Source: Acidisarcina sp.
GTDB lineage: Bacteria; Acidobacteriota; Terriglobia; Terriglobales; Acidobacteriaceae
Length of the DNA: 64,000 nucleotides
Assembly: GCA_035539175.1 (NCBI GenBank)
Contig: DATLIY010000007.1
Location: 1,116,001-1,180,000 of the forward strand
Reading direction: 5' to 3'
A program made the translations under genes and the position numbers. Of this stretch, positions 1-8,230 are shown one piece after another. Positions within the stretch are counted from its first letter, which is position 1. The number at the start of each line of letters is the position of its first letter. The notes under the pieces were generated by a model. The model had not been told where the DNA came from and made no database searches. It saw nothing but the letters and a program-made list of their open reading frames with translations.

Positions 1-925
1 ACTCATCGATCACAACGCGCATATGCTGCTTTTCCCGCTGCATTTCGCGGAGCAGCTCGTTCACCTTCTTCGTCTCCGGCACAAAGGCTGCGGGGCGCTG
101 GATGTTGGCCACGGTAAGCGTATGCGCATCGGCGTCGGTAATCTGCAACAGGTCGTGCGCAAATGCGATCCCGGTAATCGTATCGATCGAATCCTCGAAC
201 ACCGGAACGCGCGAATAGGGATGCCCATCGAGAGCGGCCAGAAACTGCTCGAGGGTCAGGCTGCCGGGAACCGCGAAGACTTCGGGCCGAGGAGTCATCA
301 CGTCGCGCACCACCTTGTCGCCAAACTCCACGGCGGAACGGATCAGGTCGCGGTCGCTCTCCTCCAGAATACCTTCTTCTTCGCCTGCCTCCAGCAGAGC
401 GTCCACGGCTTCAGAGGGGCTCTCTTCCTCATCGCGCGCCGGAGGCTCGGCCAGAGAGGCAATGGACAGCAGGAAGCCCAGCAGCAGCGTGACTGGAAAT
501 ACCAGGTAAAACAGGATCCGCAGGATGACGCGGTAGCGCGCAATCCAGAGCCCGCGCGTCCGGGTAAAAAAGACGAAGGGCAGCAGCCGGTTGAACAGGA
601 CCACGACCAGCACCACGCCGAGAACCGCCTGTCCAATCTCCGCAGGGCTTGGCCGGTCCGTAATCGAAGCACGATCGAAGAGGAGCACCCCGAACAGCAG
701 CGCCACGCAGGCCAGCGAAAGCTGCGAAACCACGGCCGCCGACAGCGCAATGCGATCCGGGCTCATTCCCAGGCGAGGCTCCACCTTTTGCTCCCACGCG
801 TCGATATTCTCCTGAAATTCGCGCGAGAGAAATTTGCCCATCTCCGAATACATCCGGTCCACATAGGAGCCGAGCGTAAGGACAAACAGCAGAACCAGGA
901 TCAGCAGTACGGCGCCGATGCTCAT
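1..925 (-). CDS. CorC/HlyC-family CBS-domain membrane protein (3' part missing)
   Basis: About 308 codons are inside the window; the C-terminus lies beyond the left edge. The N-terminal 155 residues are hydrophobic with several predicted membrane segments (DUF21/CNNM-like). They are followed by an acidic linker and GILEESDRDLIRSAVEFGD, then RDVMTPRPEVFAVP around residue 207, the characteristic entry into the CBS pair of CorC/TlyC/HlyC proteins. These are membrane proteins linked to magnesium/cobalt transport or tolerance. The ATG overlaps the ybeY stop as ATGA, so translation is probably coupled. phoH-ybeY-corC order is a widely conserved neighbourhood. The transport substrate cannot be read from sequence. 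Confidence 0.85.
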   Translation of the reverse strand, partial: MSIGAVLLILVLLFVLTLGSYVDRMYSEMGKFLSREFQENIDAWEQKVEPRLGMSPDRIALSAAVVSQLSLACVALLFGVLLFDRASITDRPSPAEIGQAVLGVVLVVVLFNRLLPFVFFTRTRGLWIARYRVILRILFYLVFPVTLLLGFLLSIASLAEPPARDEEESPSEAVDALLEAGEEEGILEESDRDLIRSAVEFGDKVVRDVMTPRPEVFAVPGSLTLEQFLAALDGHPYSRVPVFEDSIDTITGIAFAHDLLQITDADAHTLTVANIQRPAAFVPETKKVNELLREMQREKQHMRVVIDE

Positions 926-1539
926 GGCTGTTTGCTCCGTTTTGCCGGGGGCGCGGTTCGCGTGGCGCGCTTCCTGGGAGCACTCTTCTTCGCAGTGCGC
1001 GTCTTCACGGGGGCAGCCTTTCGAGCGACAGGCTTCTTCGTTGCCTCTCCGCTGCGCTGGATCAGCCCCAGCGGCAAGCCGAAGCGTTTTCTCAAGCTGC
1101 TCTCGCGCCGCGCCATCTGGCCGGAATCCGTCTCGTGATCCAGCCCCGCCAGGTGCAGCAAACCATGCAGCAGCAGCACCTTCACTTCCGTCTGCAGCGT
1201 ATGCCCAAAGGCCCGGGCCTGGCGCGCAGCCGTCTCCAGCGAGACCGCCAGATCGCCCGCCAGCAGCGCAGTCTTTCTTCCGCTGCTCACCGGCTCTGCC
1301 GCAGGAAAGGAGAGCACATCCGTAGCTTTATCCTTCTTGCGAAATTGACGATTGAGCTCGCGGATGGTGCGATCGTCGGTTAACAGAACGGAGATTTGAC
1401 CCTTCACGCCTACCCCTTCGGCCGCAAGACCGAGAAAGCTGGAAAGCTCGCGCCTACCAAGGGGGGCGGTCCTCCCGGAGGAGGTTCCGGAAGCGGCGGC
1501 CAGAGAAGCTAACAAATTTGCAGGTTCAATAACGATCAT
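922..1539 (-). CDS. ybeY: Endoribonuclease YbeY with basic C-terminal tail
   Basis: Zinc-dependent single-strand endoribonuclease acting in 16S rRNA 3' end maturation and 70S quality control. The signature HGLLHLAGLDH spans residues 125-135, giving His125, His129 and His135 as metal ligands. The family is usually about 150-160 residues; this protein has 205. The surplus, residues 166-205, is a Lys/Arg/Ala/Pro-rich tail with KKSAPRKR and AKRSK-type clusters, resembling histone-H1-like tails. It may add RNA or ribosome affinity (inference). The gene sits between phoH and a CorC-type gene and its stop overlaps the next start. No clear ribosome site precedes the ATG. Confidence 0.95.
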   Translation of the reverse strand: MIVIEPANLLASLAAASGTSSGRTAPLGRRELSSFLGLAAEGVGVKGQISVLLTDDRTIRELNRQFRKKDKATDVLSFPAAEPVSSGRKTALLAGDLAVSLETAARQARAFGHTLQTEVKVLLLHGLLHLAGLDHETDSGQMARRESSLRKRFGLPLGLIQRSGEATKKPVARKAAPVKTRTAKKSAPRKRATRTAPPAKRSKQP

Positions 1540-1580
1540 TGCCTGGAGCGATCACCGACACGTGCGCTCGTTGCCCTCAG

Positions 1581-1616
1581 AAAAAAACGAAACAGGAGAG
1601 CCGAAGCCCTCCTGTT
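1581..1616 (-). terminator. Intrinsic terminator after phoH
   Basis: Read on the minus strand, an 11-bp stem (AACAGGAGGGC paired with GCTCTCCTGTT, one G-T pair) closes on a TTCG tetraloop and is followed by TCG and seven T. It lies 20 bases after the phoH stop and before ybeY, so phoH can be transcribed alone and ybeY may depend on read-through or its own promoter. Confidence 0.85.
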
Positions 1617-1635
1617 GATGGTATCGCACTCGGCT

Positions 1636-2676
1636 CTACTGCGGCTTCACCGAGGGATGTGCGGCAGCGGCCTTGGAGCCTGGCTTCGCCAGCACCGGGC
1701 TCTCCGCCATGGTCAGCGGCAACTCTGGCTGGTTGCGTCCGAAGCTGTCGTACGCCCGCACAATTCGCTGTACCAGCGAGTGGCGCACCACATCTCCTTC
1801 CTCAAAGTGGCAGAAGCGGATTCCCTCCACTCCTTCCAGCACATTGATCGCCTCTACCAGTCCAGACTTCTTGGGATTGGGGAGATCGATCTGCGTGATA
1901 TCGCCGGTGATGACCGCCTTGGAGTTGTTTCCGAGGCGCGTCAGGAACATCTTCATCTGCTCGGTAGTGGTGTTCTGCGCCTCATCCATGATGATGAAGG
2001 CATCGTTGAGCGTGCGCCCGCGCATGAACGCCAGCGGAGCAACCTCAATGATGTTCTTTTCCAGCAACTTATCCACCCGCTCCGGCTCCAGCAGATCGTA
2101 GAGCGCGTCATAGAGTGGACGAAGGTAGGGATCGACCTTCTCCTGCAGGCTGCCGGGAAGAAAGCCGAGGCGCTCGCCCGCTTCGACCGCCGGACGTACC
2201 AGGATGATTCGGCTCACCTTCTTCGCCATCAGCGCGGAGGCCGCCATGGCGACGGCAAGATAGGTCTTGCCGGTGCCCGCGGGTCCCACGCCAAAGACCA
2301 TGTCATTGGCTTCAATCGCCTCCACATAGCGGCGCTGGTTCACCGAGCGCGGCTGGACCATCCGCTTGATGCCGGAGGAGCGCTGCTTGCCGGCCTCTAC
2401 CAGGCTGCGCAGCGTAATCCCCTTGTCAGAGACGACCAGCTTCAGCATGCCGTGCAATTCCCCGTTCTGCAGCGTATGGCCTGCGCGGCGGAGATGTTCG
2501 AAGTCCGCGAAAATTCGTTCGACGTGGGAGATGCTCTCCGCAGAGCCCTCAACGTGTACCGCATCAGACCTTAAATCGATCCGCACGCTGAGGCTGTCTT
2601 CGAGAAGCCTGAGGTTTTCATCGCGGGTCCCAAACAGGGGCTCAAGATTCGGTGTGATTTCCAGCGCTTTTTTCAT
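1636..2676 (-). CDS. phoH: PhoH family ATPase (YbeZ type)
   Basis: Predicted RNA-associated P-loop ATPase of 346 residues that partners YbeY in ribosome/RNA metabolism. An N-terminal KH-like segment (about residues 5-65) precedes the PhoH core. Walker A is GPAGTGKT at residues 131-138, and FIIMDEAQNTT is the Walker B/DEAQ motif. The open frame runs upstream to about 3039, but the extension has no family similarity. The ATG at 2676 gives the usual N-terminus and has GGAGG 15 bases upstream, somewhat far. A TTG directly before the ATG would sit better. A promoter lies about 180 bases upstream. Confidence 0.95.
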   Translation of the reverse strand: MKKALEITPNLEPLFGTRDENLRLLEDSLSVRIDLRSDAVHVEGSAESISHVERIFADFEHLRRAGHTLQNGELHGMLKLVVSDKGITLRSLVEAGKQRSSGIKRMVQPRSVNQRRYVEAIEANDMVFGVGPAGTGKTYLAVAMAASALMAKKVSRIILVRPAVEAGERLGFLPGSLQEKVDPYLRPLYDALYDLLEPERVDKLLEKNIIEVAPLAFMRGRTLNDAFIIMDEAQNTTTEQMKMFLTRLGNNSKAVITGDITQIDLPNPKKSGLVEAINVLEGVEGIRFCHFEEGDVVRHSLVQRIVRAYDSFGRNQPELPLTMAESPVLAKPGSKAAAAHPSVKPQ

Positions 2677-2777
2677 CAAGCGGAGAAATTCCCTCCCATG
2701 GTTGTGCCTCTCGCGAGACACAGGTGAGTTGTGAGTGGTGGGGTACAAAGGGGCGAGGAAGTGCTGTGGAACTCCAC

Positions 2778-2813
2778 ATCCAATTGGATGCAGCCAGCAA
2801 TCCTTGGATGCAG
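2778..2813. repeat. Palindrome and 20-bp-phased direct repeat in phoH leader
   Basis: ATCCAATTGGAT (2778-2789) is a perfect 12-bp palindrome. Overlapping it, TTGGATGCAG occurs at 2784-2793 and again at 2804-2813, exactly 20 bases (two helical turns) apart. This is the arrangement of a dimeric DNA-binding protein site, or of leader RNA structure. It is downstream of the predicted phoH start point. Confidence 0.5.
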
Positions 2814-2860
2814 TGCGGTCGGGTTGGCGGTGAGCACCAAATCTTTCCCGTAATGCGCTC

Positions 2861-2889
2861 AGAGTAGCGCCGTGCTCGCATCCCGTCAA
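2861..2889 (-). promoter_or_regulatory. phoH promoter
   Basis: On the minus strand TTGACG (2889-2884) and TACTCT (2866-2861) are separated by 17 bases, a good sigma-70-type match. The predicted start near 2854 gives a leader of about 180 nucleotides before phoH. Confidence 0.6.
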
Positions 2890-3058
2890 TGAAGAAACAA
2901 CGCCAAAAGATAACGCGAGGTTCCTTTTCGGATATCTGCTGCAAGGAAAGGAACTTCCAGCGGGCTGGGATTCCTTCCTTGCAGCACCGGTCTTGTCAAA
3001 GGCACGCCACTTGCGGGAGCAAGGGCTGGCACCCGGCACACGAAATCTGGTACGAGCG

Positions 3059-4093
3059 TCAGGGCCTGGTTGCCAGAATCAACGGAGATGGGCCGGGCAC
3101 CTCGAGGAGCCGTGGGCGAACAAAACCCGCACCCTCCAGCCACCGGCTAATCTCCTCGAACGAGTAGGTATCTCCAGCATCCGTATTCACCAGCATGTTT
3201 ACGGCGAAGAACAGGCTGAGCAGTGGTCCGGTTCTATCGTCGTTTACCAGGAATTCACCGATGGCAATTGTGCCGCCCGGAACCAGCGCGTCAAAGGTTT
3301 TCGCCAGCAAGGCACGGCTGTGGGCTTCGCCCTCGCTGTGAAGAATGTGGCCCAGCGTAGCGACGTTGTGGTTGCGCCCGAAGTCTGCCTCCAGCAGATC
3401 TCCGCCGACGAATTTGTAGCGAGCGGCCAGACCGTATCGGGCAACGGTCTTCTCCGTCACTGGCAGAACCTCGGGCCAGTCAACGGCGGTTACGGAGACA
3501 TTCTCCGCGCTCTGCGCCAGAGCGATGCTCCACACGCCCGAACCTGCTGCCAGGTCCAGAACGCTGACGGGAGAGCCTGTGGCTCCCAGCGCAAGATGCA
3601 CGGCCAGCGCCTCTGCCGATGGGTAGCTCATGGGGAAGATGTCGACCACGAAGTTCTGAAAGAAGTCGCCGCCGGTTGCCTCCTGATTCACGGACTGCAC
3701 TGGTTTGCCGGTGCCGACGACCTCATTGAGGTGGAGCCACCGGGGAATCAAATGCTCGCTGCAGTGACGAATCATGCCGCCGCGAAAGCCTGGCTTGGTA
3801 CTGACAAGGAAGGCGGCGCTCTCGGCGGTCAGCGAGTAGCGGCCCTGCGCATCCTTGGCAAGAAGATCCAGCCCCACCAGCACATTCATAATGGAGCTCA
3901 ATCCGCGAGCCGAGGCTCCCGTCGCAGCGGCAATCTCTGCCACGGTTCCTGGGCCGGCATCCAGAGTATCGAAGACACGGTGGCGAATCGCTGCCTCCAG
4001 CACCAGGGGCGGGACATAGCTCCATGCGAACTGCATGATCCGCTCGGGGTTTACGGATTGTTGAGTAACGGGTGGCTGCGCGGTAGTTGTCAT
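3059..4093 (-). CDS. SAM-dependent O-methyltransferase (Methyltransf_2 type)
   Basis: 344-residue class I methyltransferase with an N-terminal winged-helix dimerisation region (about residues 25-95: QFAWSYVPPLVLEAAIRHRV, then TVAEIAAATGASARG) and a Rossmann domain. The SAM-binding glycine loop is VLDLAAGSGVWSIALAQ from residue 178. This architecture belongs to the acetylserotonin/CrtF/hydroxyneurosporene O-methyltransferase group acting on small secondary metabolites. The substrate cannot be assigned, and no pathway genes flank it. The ATG is preceded by GAGGAG three bases away. It stands alone with its own promoter, divergent from rpsT. Confidence 0.8.
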   Translation of the reverse strand: MTTTAQPPVTQQSVNPERIMQFAWSYVPPLVLEAAIRHRVFDTLDAGPGTVAEIAAATGASARGLSSIMNVLVGLDLLAKDAQGRYSLTAESAAFLVSTKPGFRGGMIRHCSEHLIPRWLHLNEVVGTGKPVQSVNQEATGGDFFQNFVVDIFPMSYPSAEALAVHLALGATGSPVSVLDLAAGSGVWSIALAQSAENVSVTAVDWPEVLPVTEKTVARYGLAARYKFVGGDLLEADFGRNHNVATLGHILHSEGEAHSRALLAKTFDALVPGGTIAIGEFLVNDDRTGPLLSLFFAVNMLVNTDAGDTYSFEEISRWLEGAGFVRPRLLEVPGPSPLILATRP

Positions 4094-4169
4094 AGGCTCC
4101 TCTAAGGCTTTAGATCGGGGATGAATTGGGGATTGAATTTCTTTTTGGGGCCCTGGTTGAAGCCCCGCA

Positions 4170-4198
4170 AGTCTATTCAAGTGCTCTCCTCATAGCAA
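4170..4198 (-). promoter_or_regulatory. Methyltransferase promoter
   Basis: Minus strand TTGCTA (4198-4193), 17-base spacer, TAGACT (4175-4170). The start point near 4163 leaves a leader of about 70 nucleotides. Confidence 0.6.
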
Positions 4199-4238
4199 TC
4201 GAAAAATCGGCCTGTGGACTCTCCGGAGACGGCGCCAT

Positions 4239-4267
4239 TTGACCGAAAGCCGCATTTTTCATAAACT
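4239..4267 (+). promoter_or_regulatory. rpsT promoter
   Basis: TTGACC at 4239-4244, 17-base spacer, TAAACT at 4262-4267. The start near 4274 gives a leader of about 72 nucleotides before the S20 gene. It is back-to-back with the methyltransferase promoter. Confidence 0.75.
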
Positions 4268-4345
4268 TAATGATTGCAGGGGATGTGGCACGTGAGTCTC
4301 TTCTGCCTGCATCCCATTTCCACACGAAAGTTAGGACTTTTACAG

Positions 4346-4621
4346 ATGGCGAACCATGTTTCCTCGCTGAAGCGCGCCAAGCAGACCGTCAAGAAGACGG
4401 AGATTAACCGTGCCAACAAGAGCGTGGTGCGCGGCAGCCTGCGCAGCCTGCGTGAGGCACTCACCAAGGGCGATGCCACTGCGGCGCAGGAGCAGTACCG
4501 GAAGACCGTCTCCGCTCTCGACAAGAGCGTGCAGAAGGGCATCCTCCACGACAATACCGCTTCGCGCTACAAGAGCCGCCTCAACGCACGCGTGAAGGCA
4601 CTCGCAACCAAGACCGCCTAA
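4346..4621 (+). CDS. rpsT: 30S ribosomal protein S20
   Basis: 91-residue basic protein of the small ribosomal subunit that binds 16S rRNA during early assembly. The sequence begins [20 protein letters not shown] and ends with a Lys/Arg/Ala-rich helix ([14 protein letters not shown]), typical for S20 in length and composition. The ATG at 4346 has AGGA nine bases upstream; the longer open frame upstream adds only non-conserved residues. The gene is monocistronic between its own promoter and a strong terminator. Confidence 0.97.
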   Translation: MANHVSSLKRAKQTVKKTEINRANKSVVRGSLRSLREALTKGDATAAQEQYRKTVSALDKSVQKGILHDNTASRYKSRLNARVKALATKTA

Positions 4622-4643
4622 GCTATCCGCAAGACTGGCAACG

Positions 4644-4670
4644 AAAAGGCCGGAGAATCTCCGGCCTTTT
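4644..4670. terminator. Terminator after rpsT, usable from both sides
   Basis: Perfect 12-bp inverted repeat AAAAGGCCGGAG / CTCCGGCCTTTT with a three-base loop. The A/T flanks give a T-rich 3' side on both strands, so it can end rpsT and the convergent gene whose stop is at 4712. Confidence 0.9.
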
Positions 4671-4711
4671 CGTTGTGCCTGGAAATGCGCCTTTCCCCCT
4701 GGCTCCCTGCT

Positions 4712-5977
4712 TCAGGGCAGGTCGTAGATCTCAATGGCTCCGTCGTGGAGTATGGCAAAGCGGCGCCCATCGGCGGAGAGCGCGAAGTTCTGGCCGGCGT
4801 CGTAGATCGGCGTTGCGGGAGCAGAGAGCAGCAGAGCTCCGCTGGCCGTGTCGAAGACGTCGACCTGCTGGCCGGATACATCATCCATCCCCAGCGGCGT
4901 CTGGCCCGCTGGCCGGACCAACATTCCCTGCGCGACGCGGCTTCCATTCTGCGAATACGCCCACGTGGGCCATACCCGCCTGGCCTGCCACTTGTGCTCC
5001 CACAGCATCTTCCCCTGCAGCGTAAGGAACGTCGCCAGGTGCTCATAAGATGGAGTGCAGCGGGTGGCCACGATGGTATCCCGGCTAACGCATGTGAGGG
5101 TGGGTTGGCAGGTGGATGTCACCTGGGCAAAGGGTTTGGCAGAGGGCGCGGGCGAGCCATCGGTAAGTGGCGTAAAGCTCAGCACCCATTGATTGGGCTT
5201 GCCTTCCAGACTCTCGAAAAAGCCGCTCTGATTGATGGGTAGATTCACGGGGCTGCGCACGCGGGATTTCGCGACCAGCGCGTGGTCCTTGACCCGGAGA
5301 ACCAGCATCAGGATCGGCCTGGCATCCGTAGTCAGAGGCTTGCTGGCTGTGGAATCCGGGGCACTCCCTGCCTGAGCCTGCGCGACCGGCACCCCTTCCC
5401 GTTTCTCCGGTTGCTCAATTTGCGCCACCAGAAGATCGCCCCCCGGAGACACCTGCAGGCCAACAAGCCGCCCCGGAAACCGGCCATACGGCTGCAGCTT
5501 CAGCGAGGCATCCGTGAGAAAGAGCGTATCGCGCTGCCGCACCAGAAAACTCCCCGGAGACAGAGGCCACAGGTAGCGCCGGCGGTCGGGCATGCGCCAG
5601 TCGGCGGAAGCGCTGACCTTGCCTTCGGGCAGGTGCAGTACGACGGCGTGGATCAGCTGGTCGTCATCGTCCGGCTGCTCATCCGGCGAGTGGCGCAGCA
5701 ACTCTTTCTTTTGAAACGTGAACAGCAGGTGATCGGCATCGACGAAATCCAGCGATACCTGCGAATACCGCATCATGAAATAGAGCTCGCCGGGTGGACC
5801 ATACCCCAGCGGCCCAACCGGGATAACGATGGAAGGCCTGGCGGTGGCGTGGCTAAACTCTGCCGCAGACAGCGCCCGTGCAGCGAGAAGCATCGCCAGC
5901 GCAAGCAGGCAGTATGCTGCCAGACCCCGCAGGGCCAGCCGCTTCGCGAAGCCTGCATCCGTTCGAACGTCTTTCAT
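4712..5977 (-). CDS. Secreted protein of unknown function, beta-propeller-like
   Basis: About 421 residues. The N-terminus has a basic stretch followed by a hydrophobic core (LAAYCLLALAMLLAARALSAAEF), a typical Sec signal peptide. The mature part has recurring short strands with phrases such as GDLLVAQIEQPE, DTLFLTDASL, NGSRVAQGM and RRFAILHDGAIEIYDLP, which recall WD40/YVTN-type propeller blades, but I see no named family motif. The start is uncertain: the ATG at 5977 places the signal peptide well, while an upstream in-frame ATG at 6028 has AGG nine bases before it. The gene is divergent from the M13 peptidase. Function unknown. Confidence 0.6.
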   Translation of the reverse strand: MKDVRTDAGFAKRLALRGLAAYCLLALAMLLAARALSAAEFSHATARPSIVIPVGPLGYGPPGELYFMMRYSQVSLDFVDADHLLFTFQKKELLRHSPDEQPDDDDQLIHAVVLHLPEGKVSASADWRMPDRRRYLWPLSPGSFLVRQRDTLFLTDASLKLQPYGRFPGRLVGLQVSPGGDLLVAQIEQPEKREGVPVAQAQAGSAPDSTASKPLTTDARPILMLVLRVKDHALVAKSRVRSPVNLPINQSGFFESLEGKPNQWVLSFTPLTDGSPAPSAKPFAQVTSTCQPTLTCVSRDTIVATRCTPSYEHLATFLTLQGKMLWEHKWQARRVWPTWAYSQNGSRVAQGMLVRPAGQTPLGMDDVSGQQVDVFDTASGALLLSAPATPIYDAGQNFALSADGRRFAILHDGAIEIYDLP

Positions 5978-6158
5978 CTCAACGAATCCCGCTGTCCTAT
6001 TGTCGCCTATTGCGGCAGCCCTGGTCATGCAGTAGCGCCTATCCATTGACTTTCCCGGCAGTCGCCCGTTTTTATTGCTGTGACAGAGCGAACCGATGCG
6101 TTCCGTGCTGCGTATTCCATGGGAGGAACGCGTGGCCACACTTTCTGGAGGACTTTGG

Positions 6159-8210
6159 ATGCACAAGCGAGGAATAACTCAAGTACTGGCAGTCGCGGCC
6201 CTCGGGGCTTCCTGCATGGCGCAGATGACACAATCCACTCCGGTGTACAAGCCGATTCCCGGCTTTGATAAGAGCGCGATGGATTTGACCGCCGATCCCT
6301 GCAAGGACTTCTACCAGTACGCCTGTGGCAACTTCGCCACGCAGCATCCGATCCCCAATGACCGGCCCTCGTTCGGGCAGTTCGACAATCTTTATGAGAT
6401 CAATACCCAGGCGCTGCACGGGATCCTGGAGAAGGCTGCGGCCGGGGGAGCAGAGCGCAGCGCAAACGACCAGAAGATCGGCGATTACTACGCAAGCTGC
6501 GTCGATACCGCGTCGATTGAGACAAAGGGCCTTGCGCCTATCCAGCCGGAACTGGACCGCATTGACGCGCTGAAGAGCAAGGACGAGCTGCCCGACCAGA
6601 TCGCCCGGCTGCAGAAGATACAGGTGGCAGCCTTCCTTGACTTTGGCTCGCAGCAGGACTTCAAGGATGCCACCCGGCAGATCGCCGTCGTCGACCAGAG
6701 CGGCCTGGGCTTGCCGGAGAAGGACTACTACCTGCGCACGGACGCCAAAAGCGAAGAGCTGCGGAAGCAGTATGTTCAGCACCTGACCAATCTGCTGAAG
6801 CTGCTGGGCGTGCCTGCCGCAAAAGCTGAGGCCGAGGCGCAATCTGTGATGAAGATGGAGACCGCGCTGGCGAAGGTCTCGATGGGAAACGTCGCGCGCC
6901 GCGATCCGGAGAACGTCTACCACCTGATGCCGCTGACGGCTCTCAAAGCCAGCGAGCCGGGACTGGGCTGGGACAGATTCCTGAAGGGCGTAGGGTCACC
7001 CGTTATCAGTGAAATGAATGTGACCTCGCCGGAGTTTTTCAAGGGACTCGACCAGACGCTTGCCAGCACGAACATCGAAACGATCCAGACCTATTTGAAA
7101 CTGCGGCTGATCGATTCGCTGGCGATGCGGCTGCCCAAAGCTTTCGACGAAGAATCCTTCGACTTCCATGGGCGCAAGCTGATGGGGACTCCGGAGCAAT
7201 CGGTGCGCTGGAAGCGCTGCGTATCCGCGACCGACGCGGCGATGGGCGAGGTGCTGGGCCAGGTTTACGTGCAACAATACTTCTCCCCGGACCAGAAGGC
7301 TAAAACGCTGCAGATGGTGCACGACATCGAGGCGCAGATGGGCAGGGATCTGGACTCGCTGGACTGGATGAGCGCGGCAACCAGGGCCAAGGCAAAGGAG
7401 AAGCTGCAGCAGGTCGCCGACAAGATCGGGTATCCCGACAAGTGGCGCGACTACTCCGGACTGGAGATCAAGCGTGACGATGCGCTGGGGAATTCCCTGC
7501 GCGCTCGCAGCTTCGAAGTAGCCTTCCAGTTGGCAAAGATCGGCAAGCCGGTTAACCGCGGGCAGTGGGATATGAGTCCGCCGACGGTGAACGCCTACTA
7601 CAACTCCAGCATGAACGACATCAATTTTCCCGCCGGCATTCTGCAGCCTGCTTTCTATGACAAGAATGCCAGCGACGCCACCAACTACGGGCACATTGGA
7701 GCCGTTGTCGGGCACGAATTGACGCATGGTTTCGACGACCAGGGGCGCAAGTTCGATGGCAAGGGAAACCTCTCCGACTGGTGGACCGCCGCAGACGCGA
7801 AGAACTTTGAGGAGCGCACGAACTGCCTGGTGGAAGAGTATGGCAACTTTACTGCCGTGGACGACGTAAAGGTGAACGGCAAGCTCACGCTCGGCGAGAA
7901 CACCGCCGACAATGGCGGCCTGCGCCTGGCAATAATGGCGCTGATGGCACGGGCGCAGCAGTCCGCAATCGACATGAAGCAGAAGACCGATGGCTACGAT
8001 CCCCTGCAGCAGCTCTTCCTGGGGTGGGCGCAGAACTGGTGCAGCAATGAGCGTCCCGAGATGCTGCGCATGATGGCCCAGGTGGATACGCATTCGCCGG
8101 ATCGAACGCGTGCCAATGGCGTCGTGGTGAACATGCCGGAGTTTGGCGCCGCCTTCGGCTGCAGGAAGGGAGCGCCCATGACGCCGGTGAAGCAATGCCG
8201 CGTCTGGTAG
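6159..8210 (+). CDS. M13 family zinc metallopeptidase (neprilysin/PepO-like)
   Basis: 683-residue secreted endopeptidase. A signal sequence (about residues 1-21) precedes ADPCKDFYQYACGNF, the conserved M13 N-terminal block. The zinc site is GHELTH at 518-523 (His519, Glu520, His523) and ENTAD at 580-584 supplies the third ligand. The C-terminus keeps the family CRVW ending. The ATG at 6159 follows GGAGG by seven bases, much better than the upstream frame opening at 6096. Such enzymes cleave oligopeptides outside the cytoplasm. It converges on the S53 protease gene with only 20 bases between stops. Confidence 0.95.
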   Translation: MHKRGITQVLAVAALGASCMAQMTQSTPVYKPIPGFDKSAMDLTADPCKDFYQYACGNFATQHPIPNDRPSFGQFDNLYEINTQALHGILEKAAAGGAERSANDQKIGDYYASCVDTASIETKGLAPIQPELDRIDALKSKDELPDQIARLQKIQVAAFLDFGSQQDFKDATRQIAVVDQSGLGLPEKDYYLRTDAKSEELRKQYVQHLTNLLKLLGVPAAKAEAEAQSVMKMETALAKVSMGNVARRDPENVYHLMPLTALKASEPGLGWDRFLKGVGSPVISEMNVTSPEFFKGLDQTLASTNIETIQTYLKLRLIDSLAMRLPKAFDEESFDFHGRKLMGTPEQSVRWKRCVSATDAAMGEVLGQVYVQQYFSPDQKAKTLQMVHDIEAQMGRDLDSLDWMSAATRAKAKEKLQQVADKIGYPDKWRDYSGLEIKRDDALGNSLRARSFEVAFQLAKIGKPVNRGQWDMSPPTVNAYYNSSMNDINFPAGILQPAFYDKNASDATNYGHIGAVVGHELTHGFDDQGRKFDGKGNLSDWWTAADAKNFEERTNCLVEEYGNFTAVDDVKVNGKLTLGENTADNGGLRLAIMALMARAQQSAIDMKQKTDGYDPLQQLFLGWAQNWCSNERPEMLRMMAQVDTHSPDRTRANGVVVNMPEFGAAFGCRKGAPMTPVKQCRVW

Positions 8211-8230
8211 CACGCGGCTCTCAGATGAAG

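Larger units (their letters stand above)
2677..3058. other. Non-coding gap carrying the phoH promoter and leader
   Basis: No convincing gene in 382 bases. It holds a good minus-strand promoter for phoH and, inside the predicted leader, a 12-bp palindrome and a direct repeat (entered separately). The rest, next to the methyltransferase stop, shows no terminator hairpin with a T tract. Confidence 0.6.

Noticed and set aside
2993-4105. 370-residue plus-strand frame over the methyltransferase gene
   Set aside because: Shadow of the minus-strand methyltransferase, which has a clear SAM motif, promoter and ribosome site.
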